From NCBI RefSeq assembly GCF_030818255.1, contig NZ_JAUTAG010000001.1, forward strand, positions 3,534,001-3,598,000: 64,000 bases of DNA, in the 5' to 3' direction. Positions 7,295-15,041 of the stretch are shown here, piece by piece. Every line of letters begins with the position of its first letter. Within the stretch, counting starts at the first letter, position 1. The stretch is from Microbacterium sp. SORGH_AS_0969 (GTDB lineage: Bacteria > Actinomycetota > Actinomycetes > Actinomycetales > Microbacteriaceae). The notes beneath the pieces were generated by a model. That model was not told the DNA's origin, searched no databases, and saw nothing but the letters and a program-made list of their open reading frames with translations. A program made the translations under genes and the position numbers.

Positions 7295-8418
7295 CGCGAG
7301 CCCTCACCCTCGAACCCGGCCAAGTACTCCACGTACTCCGCCTTCTGCCGCTCCAGCCCACCGTGGGGTTCCGCGTACACGTGGTCGAACATCGTCTCGG
7401 GCGCGCGCGTCGTGGCGCCGATGCAGGCCGCACGGACCTCGGCGGCGAGCGCGTCGGCGGCCCGGGCGACCTCCTCCAGCCCTCCGTCGTCGAGGATCCC
7501 CTCGGCCCGCAGGTAGGCCTCGAGCCGCTCGACGGGGTCGCGCTGTGCCCAGGCCTCGACCTCGGCCGGTTCCCGGTAGCGGGTCGGGTCGTCGCTCGTG
7601 GTGTGCGGGCCCATGCGGTAGGTGACCGCCTCGATGAACGAAGGCCCTTCTCCGCGCCGCGCGCGATCCAGCGCCCACCGCATCGCCGCGACGCACGCGA
7701 GCGCGTCGTTGCCGTCGATCCGCAGACTCGGGATGCCGAACCCCGGCGCGCGGCCCGCGATGGGGTACTTCGCCTGGACGGTGACGGGCTCCGAGATCGC
7801 CCACTGGTTGTTCGAGCAGACGAAGACGACCGGGGCACGGAACGAGGAGGCGAAGACCATCGCCTCGTTGACGTCACCCTGGCTCGTGGCACCGTCGCCG
7901 TAGTACGCGACGGCGACGTCGGTCGAGCCGTCGCGCTGCGCTCCCATGGCCCAGCCGGTGGCGTGCAGCGACTGCGCGCCGATGATGATCTGGGGCGGAG
8001 CGGCGTTGATGGTGGTGTGGTCGTAGGCGGAGTGCTCCTCCCCGCGCCACGCGAGCACGTAATCCGCGGGCTGCGCGCCTCGGCCGAGCAGAACCCCGTG
8101 CTCGCGGTAGCTCGGGAAGACGAAGTCGCCGGGGGCGAGTGCGTGCGCGGTACCGACCTGCACGGCCTCCTGGCCGCGGCACGGTGCCCACAGGGCGAGC
8201 TGACCCTGTCGCTGGAGGGCGACGCCCTCGGCATCCAGTCGCCGGGTCAGGACCATATCGCGGTGGAGGGCCCGCAGCTCGTGCGGCGAGAGGTCGGACA
8301 CCCACGGGTCGAGGGTGGCGTCGGGCACGCGGGAGCCGTCGGGCTCGAGCACCCGCAGCACCTCTCCCTGGTCGGGGACTCCTCCGGTGAGAGAGTCCTG
8401 GGTCTGGGTGTACGTCAT
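7291..8418 (-). CDS. 2-oxoacid dehydrogenase E1 component, alpha subunit
   Basis: 375 residues. The thiamine-diphosphate motif is GDGATSQGDVNEAMVFASSF followed by the NNQWAIS end, at roughly residues 180-215, and the phosphorylation-loop region YRMGPHTTSDDPTRY is present. This is the BCKDH/PDH alpha subunit of the two-subunit E1 type. Two ATGs lie six bases apart after GGAGGG; 8418 (MTYTQTQDS) is preferred because it gives a normal six-base spacer, while 8424 would have none. First gene of the minus-strand cluster E1 alpha, E1 beta, E2, acyl-CoA dehydrogenase, and divergent from an Lrp-type regulator 176 bases away. Branched-chain acyl-CoA made here would prime the iso/anteiso fatty acids typical of Microbacteriaceae (inference). 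Confidence 0.92.
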   Translation of the reverse strand: MTYTQTQDSLTGGVPDQGEVLRVLEPDGSRVPDATLDPWVSDLSPHELRALHRDMVLTRRLDAEGVALQRQGQLALWAPCRGQEAVQVGTAHALAPGDFVFPSYREHGVLLGRGAQPADYVLAWRGEEHSAYDHTTINAAPPQIIIGAQSLHATGWAMGAQRDGSTDVAVAYYGDGATSQGDVNEAMVFASSFRAPVVFVCSNNQWAISEPVTVQAKYPIAGRAPGFGIPSLRIDGNDALACVAAMRWALDRARRGEGPSFIEAVTYRMGPHTTSDDPTRYREPAEVEAWAQRDPVERLEAYLRAEGILDDGGLEEVARAADALAAEVRAACIGATTRAPETMFDHVYAEPHGGLERQKAEYVEYLAGFEGEGSR

Positions 8419-8580
8419 CGTCATCCCTCCAGCTGCGGCCCGAGCTCCTCGTGAGAGCCGGGGCGTTCCGGGTGTCGGCAACGTCGCCGACACGGCCGAC
8501 CGTACGCGCGGAAGGCAGGGCGCTCAAGACCTCGGTACATAACTCAGCATTCTGCGCACTACGAGGGGTGGGTCCCCTGC

Positions 8581-8586
8581 TAATGT
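8581..8586 (+). promoter_or_regulatory. Probable -10 of the Lrp-type regulator gene
   Basis: TAATGT ends eight bases before the ATG at 8595 and no ribosome site is present, suggesting a leaderless or nearly leaderless transcript. Confidence 0.4.
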
Positions 8587-8594
8587 TTCGCAGC

Positions 8595-9068
8595 ATGAGC
8601 AAGCTCGACGCCGTGGACCTCGACCTCCTCCGCGCTTTGTCCGCCGATCCGCGTGCCACCGTCGTCGCGCTCGCCGAGAAGCTCGGCCTCTCGCGCAACA
8701 CCGTGCAGGCACGCATGAGTCGGCTCGAACGCGGGGGCGTGTTCCTCTCCTACGAGCGCACGCTGTCGGCCGAAGCCCTCGGGTTCCCGATCGAGGCGTT
8801 CCTCCAGGTCACGGTGCGGCAGGCCGAGCTCCCGGCGATCCGCGAGGAGCTCGCGAAGGTTCCCGAGGTGCTTCAGGCCCACGGCCTGAGCGGACAGGTC
8901 GACCTGCTCGTGCGGGTCGCGTGCCGCGACACTCAGCACCTGTTCGACACCGACGCGCGCATCCTCGCGATCGAGGGCGTCGAACGCACCGAGACGTCGC
9001 TCGTGATGGGCGAGGTCATCGGGTACCGCGTCGGCCCGCTGATGGACCTCGCGCGCGGCGAGATCTAG
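8595..9068 (+). CDS. Lrp/AsnC-family transcriptional regulator, likely controlling the 2-oxoacid dehydrogenase cluster
   Basis: 157 residues. An N-terminal winged helix-turn-helix (DAVDLDLLRALSADP through KLGLSRNTVQARMSRLE) is followed by a RAM ligand-binding domain (AHGLSGQVDLLVRVACRDTQ). This is the two-domain form of feast/famine regulators that sense amino acids or related metabolites as octamers. It is divergent from E1 alpha, the position of BkdR in other bacteria, so branched-chain amino acids or oxoacids are the probable effectors (inference from context). ATG 8595 is used; an upstream in-frame ATG at 8583 lies inside the putative -10. Confidence 0.9.
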   Translation: MSKLDAVDLDLLRALSADPRATVVALAEKLGLSRNTVQARMSRLERGGVFLSYERTLSAEALGFPIEAFLQVTVRQAELPAIREELAKVPEVLQAHGLSGQVDLLVRVACRDTQHLFDTDARILAIEGVERTETSLVMGEVIGYRVGPLMDLARGEI

Positions 9069-9098
9069 CCCGCGCGCCGCGTCCCCCGCGGGCGTCCG

Positions 9099-9347
9099 AG
9101 GTCCCTGAGCGTGCGAGCCCCAGGTCCCTGAGCCTGTCGAAGGGACCGGAACCCACTCCCGCGGTCCCCGCGAGCACCTGAGGCCCCCGAGCCTGTCGAA
9201 GGGACCGGAACCCCCTCCTGCGGCCCCCGCGAGCACCCGAGGTCCCTGAGCGTGCGAGCCCCAGGACCCTGAGCCTGTCGAAGGGACCGGAACCCCCTCC
9301 TGCGGTCCCCGCGAGCACCTGAGGTCCCTGAGCCTGTCGAAGGGACC
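9099..9347. repeat. Array of palindromic GGTCCCTGAGC-type repeats at convergent gene ends
   Basis: Four copies of a 25-base near-palindrome (arms GGTCCCT and AGGGACC around GAGCCTGTCGA) start at 9123, 9182, 9264 and 9323, and two truncated variants with GAGCGTGCGAGCC start at 9099 and 9241. Adjacent full copies are 59 bases apart, and the whole 142-base block (9099-9240) is duplicated at 9241-9347. The array fills the gap between the converging 3' ends of the Lrp gene and the EamA gene, so the palindromes may terminate transcription from both sides. The same unit recurs at 22469-22542. Confidence 0.85.
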
Positions 9348-9362
9348 GGAACCCGCCTCAGC

Positions 9363-10355
9363 TCACGGCGCCGGCACCACCGGGATGCTCGCCGTCTCGG
9401 TCTTCGGTTCGGCCGGGCTCCCGGCATCCAGCCGCACGAGCACAACCCCCACGAGGATCAGCGCCCCACCCGCGAACTGCACCGGAGCGGGAGTCTCGCC
9501 CAGCAGCAGCCAGGCGAAGCCGAGGGCGAAGAGCACCTCGCTGAGGCCGACGAACGACGCCAGGCGCGAACCGATGAGCGGCACCGCGATCACGCCGAGC
9601 GCGTAGCCGAGCGTCGTCGCCACGGCCCCCACCCAGAGCAGGGGCAGGATGCCGGGAACCTGAAGACCCGCGAGCGACACCGTGATCGAGGGAGCGGCGA
9701 AGGGAAGGATGCCGGTGCCCACGAGGATCCCCATGAGGACCGCGCCCACGATCAGCCCTCCTGCGGCGAGGGCCAGGGGCGGGAGGTCGTCGCCCGCGCG
9801 TCCCGCGATCACGAAGTAGGCCGCCGCGCAGACCGCCGCGCAGAGGGCGAAGACGGTGCCGAGCAGGTCGAAACGTGCGCCGCTGATGTCGACGACGAGA
9901 ACGAGCCCCGTCATCGCGACGACCGACCCGATGAGCACCGCCTTCGATGGGGCTCGACGGGTGCGGACCCACACCGCGATGACGATGAGCACCGGCGCGA
10001 TGTACTGGATGAGCAGGGCGACGGCCACCGGCATCCGCTGCATCGCGGCGAAGTAGAAGAGCTGGCACCCGGCGACGGCCGTGAGTCCGAACGAGACGAT
10101 CAGCAGGCCGTGGCGTCGGAGGAACCCGCGCTGCCGACGGATCGCGACGACGAGAGCGGGCGAGAGCAGGAGAGCCGCGACGCTCATCCGCACCAGGAGC
10201 ACCGTGCCGAGCGACCACCCGCCGTCGAGGAGCGGCTTCACGAACGGGCCGCTGCTCGAGAACGCGAGGGCGGAGGCGACCGCGATGGCGAGGCCCGTGA
10301 CGGCGCCGGAGCCACGGTGAGTGGGGCGAGGGAGGGTGACGGACGACGTGGTCAT
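9363..10355 (-). CDS. EamA-family (drug/metabolite) transporter, ten membrane segments
   Basis: 330 residues, strongly hydrophobic, with about ten predicted membrane helices arranged as two EamA halves (first half from GLAIAVASALAFSSSGPFVK, second from PPLALAAGGLIVGAVLMGIL). The sequence LGVIAVPLIGSRLASFVGLSEVLFAL near the second half's end matches the usual conserved region of RhaT/YdcZ-like exporters. These carriers export amino acids, sugars or other small metabolites by an unknown or proton-coupled route; the substrate is unknown. Start ATG 10355. The gene is divergent from a CGNR zinc finger regulator, with a strong inverted repeat between them. Confidence 0.85.
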   Translation of the reverse strand: MTTSSVTLPRPTHRGSGAVTGLAIAVASALAFSSSGPFVKPLLDGGWSLGTVLLVRMSVAALLLSPALVVAIRRQRGFLRRHGLLIVSFGLTAVAGCQLFYFAAMQRMPVAVALLIQYIAPVLIVIAVWVRTRRAPSKAVLIGSVVAMTGLVLVVDISGARFDLLGTVFALCAAVCAAAYFVIAGRAGDDLPPLALAAGGLIVGAVLMGILVGTGILPFAAPSITVSLAGLQVPGILPLLWVGAVATTLGYALGVIAVPLIGSRLASFVGLSEVLFALGFAWLLLGETPAPVQFAGGALILVGVVLVRLDAGSPAEPKTETASIPVVPAP

Positions 10356-10364
10356 GCGGGCCTG

Positions 10365-10399
10365 CTGTCAGGAGTGAAGAACGTTTACACTCGTGACAG
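10365..10399. promoter_or_regulatory. Operator-like inverted repeat between EamA and CGNR genes
   Basis: CTGTCAGGAGTG at 10365-10376 and CACTCGTGACAG at 10388-10399 are reverse complements at 11 of 12 positions, with an 11-base AT-richer centre. The site begins 10 bases upstream of the EamA start and covers the likely promoters of both divergent genes. It is a good candidate for the binding site of the CGNR protein. Confidence 0.6.
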
Positions 10400-10426
10400 T
10401 AGGACCTCGGCATGTCAGGAGTCAAC

Positions 10427-10984
10427 ATGGTCTTCATTCGTGACACCGAACTGGTGCTGCGCGCGACCGTCGAGCTGGTCAACACCCTGCCCCAGACCGA
10501 CGTGAGCGGGGTCGACAGCCTGACCACGATGGCCGAGCTCGATGACTTCGCCGAGCGACACACCTACACCGGTTCGCGCGCGAGAGACGAGCACGAGCTC
10601 GCCGAGGTGCGTGGCATCCGTTCCCGCATCCAACAGCTGTGGAACGTCGATCGCGATGGAGCGGTACCCCTCGTCAACGCGATGCTGCGCGACGGACGGG
10701 CACTGCCGCAGCTCGTACGGCACGACGAGTTCGACTGGCACATCCACGCGTCGGAGCCCTCGGACCATCTCGCCCAGCGCATGCTCGTCGAGACGGCGAT
10801 GGCTTTCGTCGACGTCATCCGCGCCGATGAGTACGCGCGCGTCCGCGTGTGCGACGCCGACGATTGCAACGGCGTCTACGTCGACTTCTCGAAGAACGGG
10901 TCCAAGCGATACTGCGACGCCGGCAATTGCGGAAATCGCATGAACGTCAACGCGTACCGCAAGCGGAAGGCGGAGACGACCTAG
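10427..10984 (+). CDS. CGNR zinc finger / ABATE-domain regulator
   Basis: 185 residues. The C-terminus carries the CGNR zinc finger: VRVCDADDCNGVYVDFSKNG then YCDAGNCGNRMNVNAYRKRK, where the pairs C-x4-C bind zinc and CGNR names the family. The N-terminal part is the ABATE-type ligand domain (TVELVNTLPQTD). Such proteins are believed to be transcription factors for adjacent transport or stress genes. Start ATG 10427 is preferred over 10412 because AGGAG is six bases before it. Divergent from the EamA transporter with a shared operator-like repeat, hence probably its local regulator (inference). Confidence 0.85.
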   Translation: MVFIRDTELVLRATVELVNTLPQTDVSGVDSLTTMAELDDFAERHTYTGSRARDEHELAEVRGIRSRIQQLWNVDRDGAVPLVNAMLRDGRALPQLVRHDEFDWHIHASEPSDHLAQRMLVETAMAFVDVIRADEYARVRVCDADDCNGVYVDFSKNGSKRYCDAGNCGNRMNVNAYRKRKAETT

Positions 10985-11020
10985 GGCTCTCGTCGCCCGA
11001 GCCGTGCGCGATCGGGCGCG

Positions 11021-11899
11021 TCAGCTGACGTCGAGGAACGTCCGGATGGCGGATGCCGCTGCCTCCGGCGTCTCGTAGTGGATCAGGTGGCCGACCTCGG
11101 GGATCTCGACCAAGGCGGCGTCGGGGAAGAGGGTCGCCAGGTGCCGCTCGGCCTCGATCGGCGTGATGTCGTCTTTCTCGGCCGCGATCAGGAGCGTGGG
11201 CTGCGCGATGCGCGGGGCGAACTCGCGCACGTCGTGCGAGACGCTCGTGACGAAGGCCTCGTGCAGCACGTCGCGGTCGGCGAACCGCGAGAAGTACTCG
11301 TCGTGCTGCTCGTGGACGAAGCGCCGCAGCGCGGGGTCTCGCGTCTTGGCCATCGCGTTGCTCATCACGCGGACGATGAGACCGTTGCGCAGCAGCGCGT
11401 CGCCCACGGCGCGCGGCAGCTTCGCCCCCGCGAGGTAGTAGAACACGGCGAGCCGGGTCAGGATGCCGCGCGGCCCCTCGAGCGCGGGCGCGCCGATCGG
11501 GTTGACCAGGATGAGCTTCGGCGTCGCGAGACCGCCCGCGACGGCCGCCGATGACACGATCGAGCCGAACGAATGGCCGAGGACGACGGCCCCCGGAGCC
11601 ACGGCGTCGACGAACGCGCGCAACCACGCGGCGTAACCGTCGAGGTCGTGGGCACGTCCACGCAGCGGCGGCGTCTCGCCGAAGCCGGGCAGGTCGGGCG
11701 AGATCACGCGGATGCCAGGGAGGTGGGCGACCACCGGATCGAGCCCGTGGTGCTCACCGCGGAACCCGTGCACCGCCACGATCGTGGTCTCGGCGGCGTC
11801 ATTACCGTAGACCCAGTACGCCGTCTCGCCCCCGAGCGCGTCGACCGTGCGGCGCTCGACCGGTATCGCGGCGAGGAGGTCGGCGTACGGGTTGGGCAT
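11021..11899 (-). CDS. Alpha/beta hydrolase family protein
   Basis: 292 residues. The fold is shown by the oxyanion-loop motif VAVHGFRGEHHG near residue 40, the nucleophile elbow GHSFG (serine about residue 105), an aspartate in IAAEKDDITPIEA and the final histidine in VGHLIHYETPE. This combination marks epoxide-hydrolase/esterase-like enzymes, but lid sequences that set substrate range are not recognisable. Cytoplasmic, no signal peptide. Start ATG 11899 sits seven bases after a TAAACT hexamer and lacks a ribosome site. The gene ends convergently with the CGNR gene, and its 5' side faces the 52-bp repeat array. Confidence 0.85.
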   Translation of the reverse strand: MPNPYADLLAAIPVERRTVDALGGETAYWVYGNDAAETTIVAVHGFRGEHHGLDPVVAHLPGIRVISPDLPGFGETPPLRGRAHDLDGYAAWLRAFVDAVAPGAVVLGHSFGSIVSSAAVAGGLATPKLILVNPIGAPALEGPRGILTRLAVFYYLAGAKLPRAVGDALLRNGLIVRVMSNAMAKTRDPALRRFVHEQHDEYFSRFADRDVLHEAFVTSVSHDVREFAPRIAQPTLLIAAEKDDITPIEAERHLATLFPDAALVEIPEVGHLIHYETPEAAASAIRTFLDVS

Positions 11900-11906
11900 G
11901 GCATCG

Positions 11907-11912
11907 AGTTTA
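11907..11912 (-). promoter_or_regulatory. Leaderless promoter -10 of the alpha/beta hydrolase gene
   Basis: TAAACT on the minus strand, seven bases before the ATG; the tandem repeat array begins immediately upstream, where the -35 element would lie. Confidence 0.55.
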
Positions 11913-11920
11913 CGAGGGGG

Positions 11921-12336
11921 TTCCGACATCGCGGGTTCCGGCGGCGAAGCAGCCCGCCTGCACGACTGGGGGTTCCGACATCGCTGGTTCCGGAGGCGAG
12001 GCAGCCCATGTCCACAGCCGGGCGTGCCGGCATCCCCGGCGCCGGCGGCGAAGCAGCCCGCCTGCACGACTGGGGGTTCCGACCTCGCTGGTTCCGGAGG
12101 CGAGGCAGCCCGTGTCCACAGCCGTGCGTGCCGGCATCCCCGGCGCCGGCGACGAGGCAGCCCGCCTGCACGACTGGGGGTTCCGACATCGCTGGTTCCG
12201 GAGGCGAGGCAGCCCATGTCCACAGCCGGGCGTGCCGGCATCCCCGGCGCCGGCGGCGAGGCAGCCCGCCTTCACGACTGGGGGTTCCGACATCCCCGGC
12301 GCCGGCGGCGAGCACTCCCCGTGCACAACCCGGAGT
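11921..12336. repeat. Tandem array of eight 52-bp units in a divergent promoter region
   Basis: Units start at 11921, 11973, 12025, 12077, 12129, 12181, 12233 and 12285. From the second unit on they alternate between two subtypes (TTCCGACATCGC... and TGCCGGCATCCC... starts) so the array also reads as a 104-bp repeat; all units share a GGCGA-GCAGCCC core and end in a CACAGCC/CACGACT-type stretch. Some neighbouring 104-bp units differ at only one to five bases, so expansion is recent. 52 is not a multiple of three, and no frame is kept open by the period, so it is not a protein repeat. The array fills the gap between two divergent leaderless genes. Its 506-base surroundings hold nothing else but the two promoters. 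Confidence 0.9.
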
Positions 12337-12393
12337 TCCTGGCATCCCTCCCCCATTCCTGCGCGCCTCGCGGGTCGTGTCGGACCCCCGATC

Positions 12394-12399
12394 TACGGT
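12394..12399 (+). promoter_or_regulatory. Leaderless promoter -10 of the exonuclease gene
   Basis: TACGGT ends six bases before the ATG at 12406; no ribosome binding site. Confidence 0.55.
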
Positions 12400-12405
12400 G
12401 ACCAC

Positions 12406-13140
12406 ATGACCCTGTGGCAGGCCGAGCCGCTTCCGCTCTTCCAGACCCCCGAATGGACGCGCCTCGTCGGCGTCTTTGATCTCGAGACGACCGGCGTCGA
12501 CGTCGAGAACGACCGCATCGTGACCGCGCACGTGGGCGTGCTCGACGCGGACGGCCACGTGGTCGACGCTCGAGATTGGCTGGCCGACCCGGGAGTCGAG
12601 ATCCCCGACGGCGCGGCCGCCATCCACGGGGTCACCACTGAGCGAGCGCGGGCCGACGGCGCTCCCGCGCCACGCGTCGTCGCCGAGGTGATCGAGGCGC
12701 TCAGTGCACTCTTCGCCGCCGGGATCCCGGTCGTCGCGTACAACGCGCCGTTCGACTTCTCGATGCTCAAGCACGAGGCGGTGCGGCACGGCATCGCTCC
12801 CATCGACTCCCCCTCTCCGGTGATCGACCCCCTCGTCGTCGACAAGACCTACGACCGCTACCGGCGTGGCAAACGCACGCTGTCGGTCGTGGCCGAGCAT
12901 TACGCGGTGCCGTTGGAGTCGGCGCACGAAGCGTGTGCCGACGCGGTCGCCGCGGGCCGGCTCGCCCTGGCGCTCGCCGAACGCTTCGCGCCGTGGCTGC
13001 CTTCGACCGTCGAAGAACTGCACACGCGCCAGATCGCCTGGGCTCGCGCTCAGGCCGCGAGTCTCACCGAGTATTTCGTGAAGATCGGGCGTCTGGATGC
13101 CACGGCTCCCCCGCTCGACGGGGCGTGGCCGATCCGCTGA
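12406..13140 (+). CDS. DEDDh-family 3'-5' exonuclease (DnaQ-like)
   Basis: 244 residues with an exonuclease domain from residue 20: ExoI VFDLETTGVD (Asp and Glu), ExoII VAYNAPFDFSM (Asp) and ExoIII HEACADAVAAG (His and Asp), which together make the DEDDh catalytic set that binds two metal ions. Unlike the epsilon subunit of DNA polymerase III it stands alone with a short C-terminal tail, and it resembles the single-domain '3'-5' exonuclease' proteins common in Actinobacteria, possibly for trimming RNA or damaged DNA. Start ATG 12406 from the leaderless promoter. Its neighbour DUF222/HNH gene is independently transcribed. Confidence 0.88.
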   Translation: MTLWQAEPLPLFQTPEWTRLVGVFDLETTGVDVENDRIVTAHVGVLDADGHVVDARDWLADPGVEIPDGAAAIHGVTTERARADGAPAPRVVAEVIEALSALFAAGIPVVAYNAPFDFSMLKHEAVRHGIAPIDSPSPVIDPLVVDKTYDRYRRGKRTLSVVAEHYAVPLESAHEACADAVAAGRLALALAERFAPWLPSTVEELHTRQIAWARAQAASLTEYFVKIGRLDATAPPLDGAWPIR

Positions 13141-13196
13141 GACGCCTGCGGTTCTCCTCGATGTTCGGCGTCCCGGTCAATGTCGGAGGTCCCCGA

Positions 13197-13202
13197 TAGC
13201 GT
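13197..13202 (+). promoter_or_regulatory. Leaderless promoter -10 of the DUF222/HNH gene
   Basis: TAGCGT ends six bases before the ATG at 13209; no ribosome binding site. Confidence 0.55.
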
Positions 13203-13208
13203 TTCGAC

Positions 13209-14753
13209 ATGGACACCTCCGCTCCACCCGCCGACCGGCCGTCGCCGGCGGTGCGGTCGTGCGATGGAGTCCCGTGGCCCGACGAAGACGAGCTCGAGAA
13301 CGAGGCGGCATGGGCGCGCCTGTTGGATCTCGAAATGTCGATTCCCGCCGAGGCGTCGGAGCGTTTCGACGACGCCGACCTCACGTTCCCCGGCGGCGCT
13401 GACACCCGCGCCGAAGCCGCCTCTGCCGCGGTCTCCGATCTCGACGCCGTCCTCGGCCATCTCGAACTGATCGCCGCCGAACGGCACCGCCTCGCGGCCG
13501 AGGAGGGCCGCATCATCGCCGCTGTTCTCCGCGACGCCGCAGCCGACCCGACGCCCTGGGTCGGCCCCGACCCGACCCTCGACCTGGCGTGGAGCGATCC
13601 GCGAGGGCGCACCGTCCGCGCTGTCCGACGCGACCGCGTCGATCTCGCTCAGCGGGCCGCGGCAGCCGAGATGGCCGTGCGTCTGCGCGTATCCGAGCAG
13701 ACCATCCGGACGCGCGCCACGCACGTCGAGGTGCTGCAAGAGCGCTGCCCCCGGCTGTGGGACGAGTTCGCCGACGGACGCACGTCCGAGCGTCACGCCG
13801 TCGAGACGGCCCGCCTCGCGACCTCTCTTCCCGAGGATGTCGGAGCCTGGAGCGCGTTCGACGAGGGCGTCGCCGACAGAGCGACGCAGCTGACCCCCAC
13901 GAAGTTCGCCGTCTCTGCACGCGCTCTCCGTGAACGCGTCCACGCCGAGTCGATCGACGCCCGACACCGACGCGCCGCACGCGATCGCGGTGTGTGGATG
14001 ACACCCGAGCTCGACGGCATGGCCTCGCTCACCGCGCTCCTGCCCGCCGACCGGGCGCGCAGCATCATGTCGCGCCTGGATCGCGCGGCCCGCCATCTCC
14101 ACGCCGCGCCCGACGAGGAGCGCACCTTGGCGCAGCTACGGGCGGACGTCCTCGCGGATCTCGTGACCTCTCCCGAGCCCGACATGCCGGCTTCGGCGTC
14201 ACTCCACGCCCCGTCCGCCGTCGCCGACGAGCGACCTGCCCCACCCGCCGCAGCGGAGCACCGCTCCCCGGCACCGCCCACCTCGCCCACCGTCGTCGTC
14301 ACCATCCCCGCCCTGACTCTTCTCGGCGCCGACGCCGAACCCGCCACGCTCGAGGGGTACGGTCCGATCGACCTCGACACCGCGCGCCGCCTCGCCGGCG
14401 AAGCACGCTCGTGGGTCCGCCTGCTCACGCACCCCGTGTCCGGCGCTCCCCTCGTGCTGGATCGACAGACCTATCGGGTTCCCGCTGCGCTTCGTCGCTG
14501 GCTGGGGGTTACCTCACCCACCTGCATCTTCCCCGGATGCAACCGCACCGCTCGCGATTGCGACCTCGACCACCTCACCGCCTGGGCCGATGGCGGAACC
14601 ACGGATGCCGACAACCTCGAGCCGGAATGCCGACACCACCATCGCCTCCGCCACGAGACCCGATGGACACCGACGCGCGATCCCGCCACGGGTCAGATGA
14701 GCTGGCATTCACCGCTCGGCGGAGCCTACGACGCCGATCCACCCCCGTTCTGA
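13209..14753 (+). CDS. DUF222 domain-containing HNH endonuclease-like protein (13E12 repeat family)
   Basis: 514 residues. A long helical DUF222 domain (roughly residues 60-330, with a helix-turn-helix-like LRVSEQTIRTRATHV) is joined to a C-terminal HNH nuclease fold: TCIFPGCNRTARDCDLDH, then AWADGGTTDADNLEPECRHH; the CxxC-like cysteines and the DH/N/H residues are present, so the nuclease site seems intact. These proteins are multicopy in Microbacteriaceae and mycobacteria; biological role is unsettled, with recombination, mobile-element or phage-related functions proposed. Nothing around it looks like an inserted element, and there are no terminal repeats. The next 288 bases hold no gene. 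Confidence 0.88.
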   Translation: MDTSAPPADRPSPAVRSCDGVPWPDEDELENEAAWARLLDLEMSIPAEASERFDDADLTFPGGADTRAEAASAAVSDLDAVLGHLELIAAERHRLAAEEGRIIAAVLRDAAADPTPWVGPDPTLDLAWSDPRGRTVRAVRRDRVDLAQRAAAAEMAVRLRVSEQTIRTRATHVEVLQERCPRLWDEFADGRTSERHAVETARLATSLPEDVGAWSAFDEGVADRATQLTPTKFAVSARALRERVHAESIDARHRRAARDRGVWMTPELDGMASLTALLPADRARSIMSRLDRAARHLHAAPDEERTLAQLRADVLADLVTSPEPDMPASASLHAPSAVADERPAPPAAAEHRSPAPPTSPTVVVTIPALTLLGADAEPATLEGYGPIDLDTARRLAGEARSWVRLLTHPVSGAPLVLDRQTYRVPAALRRWLGVTSPTCIFPGCNRTARDCDLDHLTAWADGGTTDADNLEPECRHHHRLRHETRWTPTRDPATGQMSWHSPLGGAYDADPPPF

Positions 14754-14927
14754 GCCCGCAGCACCCTCGCCCGCATGACCGTGTCACCGACCCGCATGAC
14801 CGATGGCCTCTGCGCCTCTTGGCGCACCTGTGGGCGCCGCGGCGACCCTTCGAGGAGACGCCCAAGACTCACGCGCGGCCGCGCCGTGCGCGGCCTTCCG
14901 CAGCTCTCCACACGCTCGAAGGAGCAG

Positions 14928-15000
14928 CAGACAGAGCAGCGAAACAGAGCAGCGAAACAGAGCGGAGAAACAGCGCAGAGAAACAGAACGGCGAAACCAC
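14928..15000. repeat. Six 13-bp purine-rich tandem units
   Basis: GAAACAG restarts exactly every 13 bases at 14941, 14954, 14967, 14980 and 14993, preceded by a weaker unit at 14928. The 13-base unit (about GAAACAGAGCAGC) is purine-rich on the plus strand. It lies in the 288-base gene-free stretch (14754-15041) before the nitrilase gene; the rest of that stretch shows no other feature. Confidence 0.8.
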
Positions 15001-15029
15001 GCTCAAACGCTCCGTCAGCCCTCGACTGC

Positions 15030-15035
15030 CAGACT
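15030..15035 (+). promoter_or_regulatory. Leaderless promoter -10 of the carbon-nitrogen hydrolase gene
   Basis: CAGACT, a one-base variant of TAGACT, ends six bases before GTG at 15042. Confidence 0.4.
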
Positions 15036-15041
15036 GATCCA

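Noticed and set aside
9099..12336. Possible CRISPR array
   Set aside because: Units are adjacent or 59 bases apart without unique spacers of constant length, repeats are palindromic or contiguous, and no cas genes are nearby.
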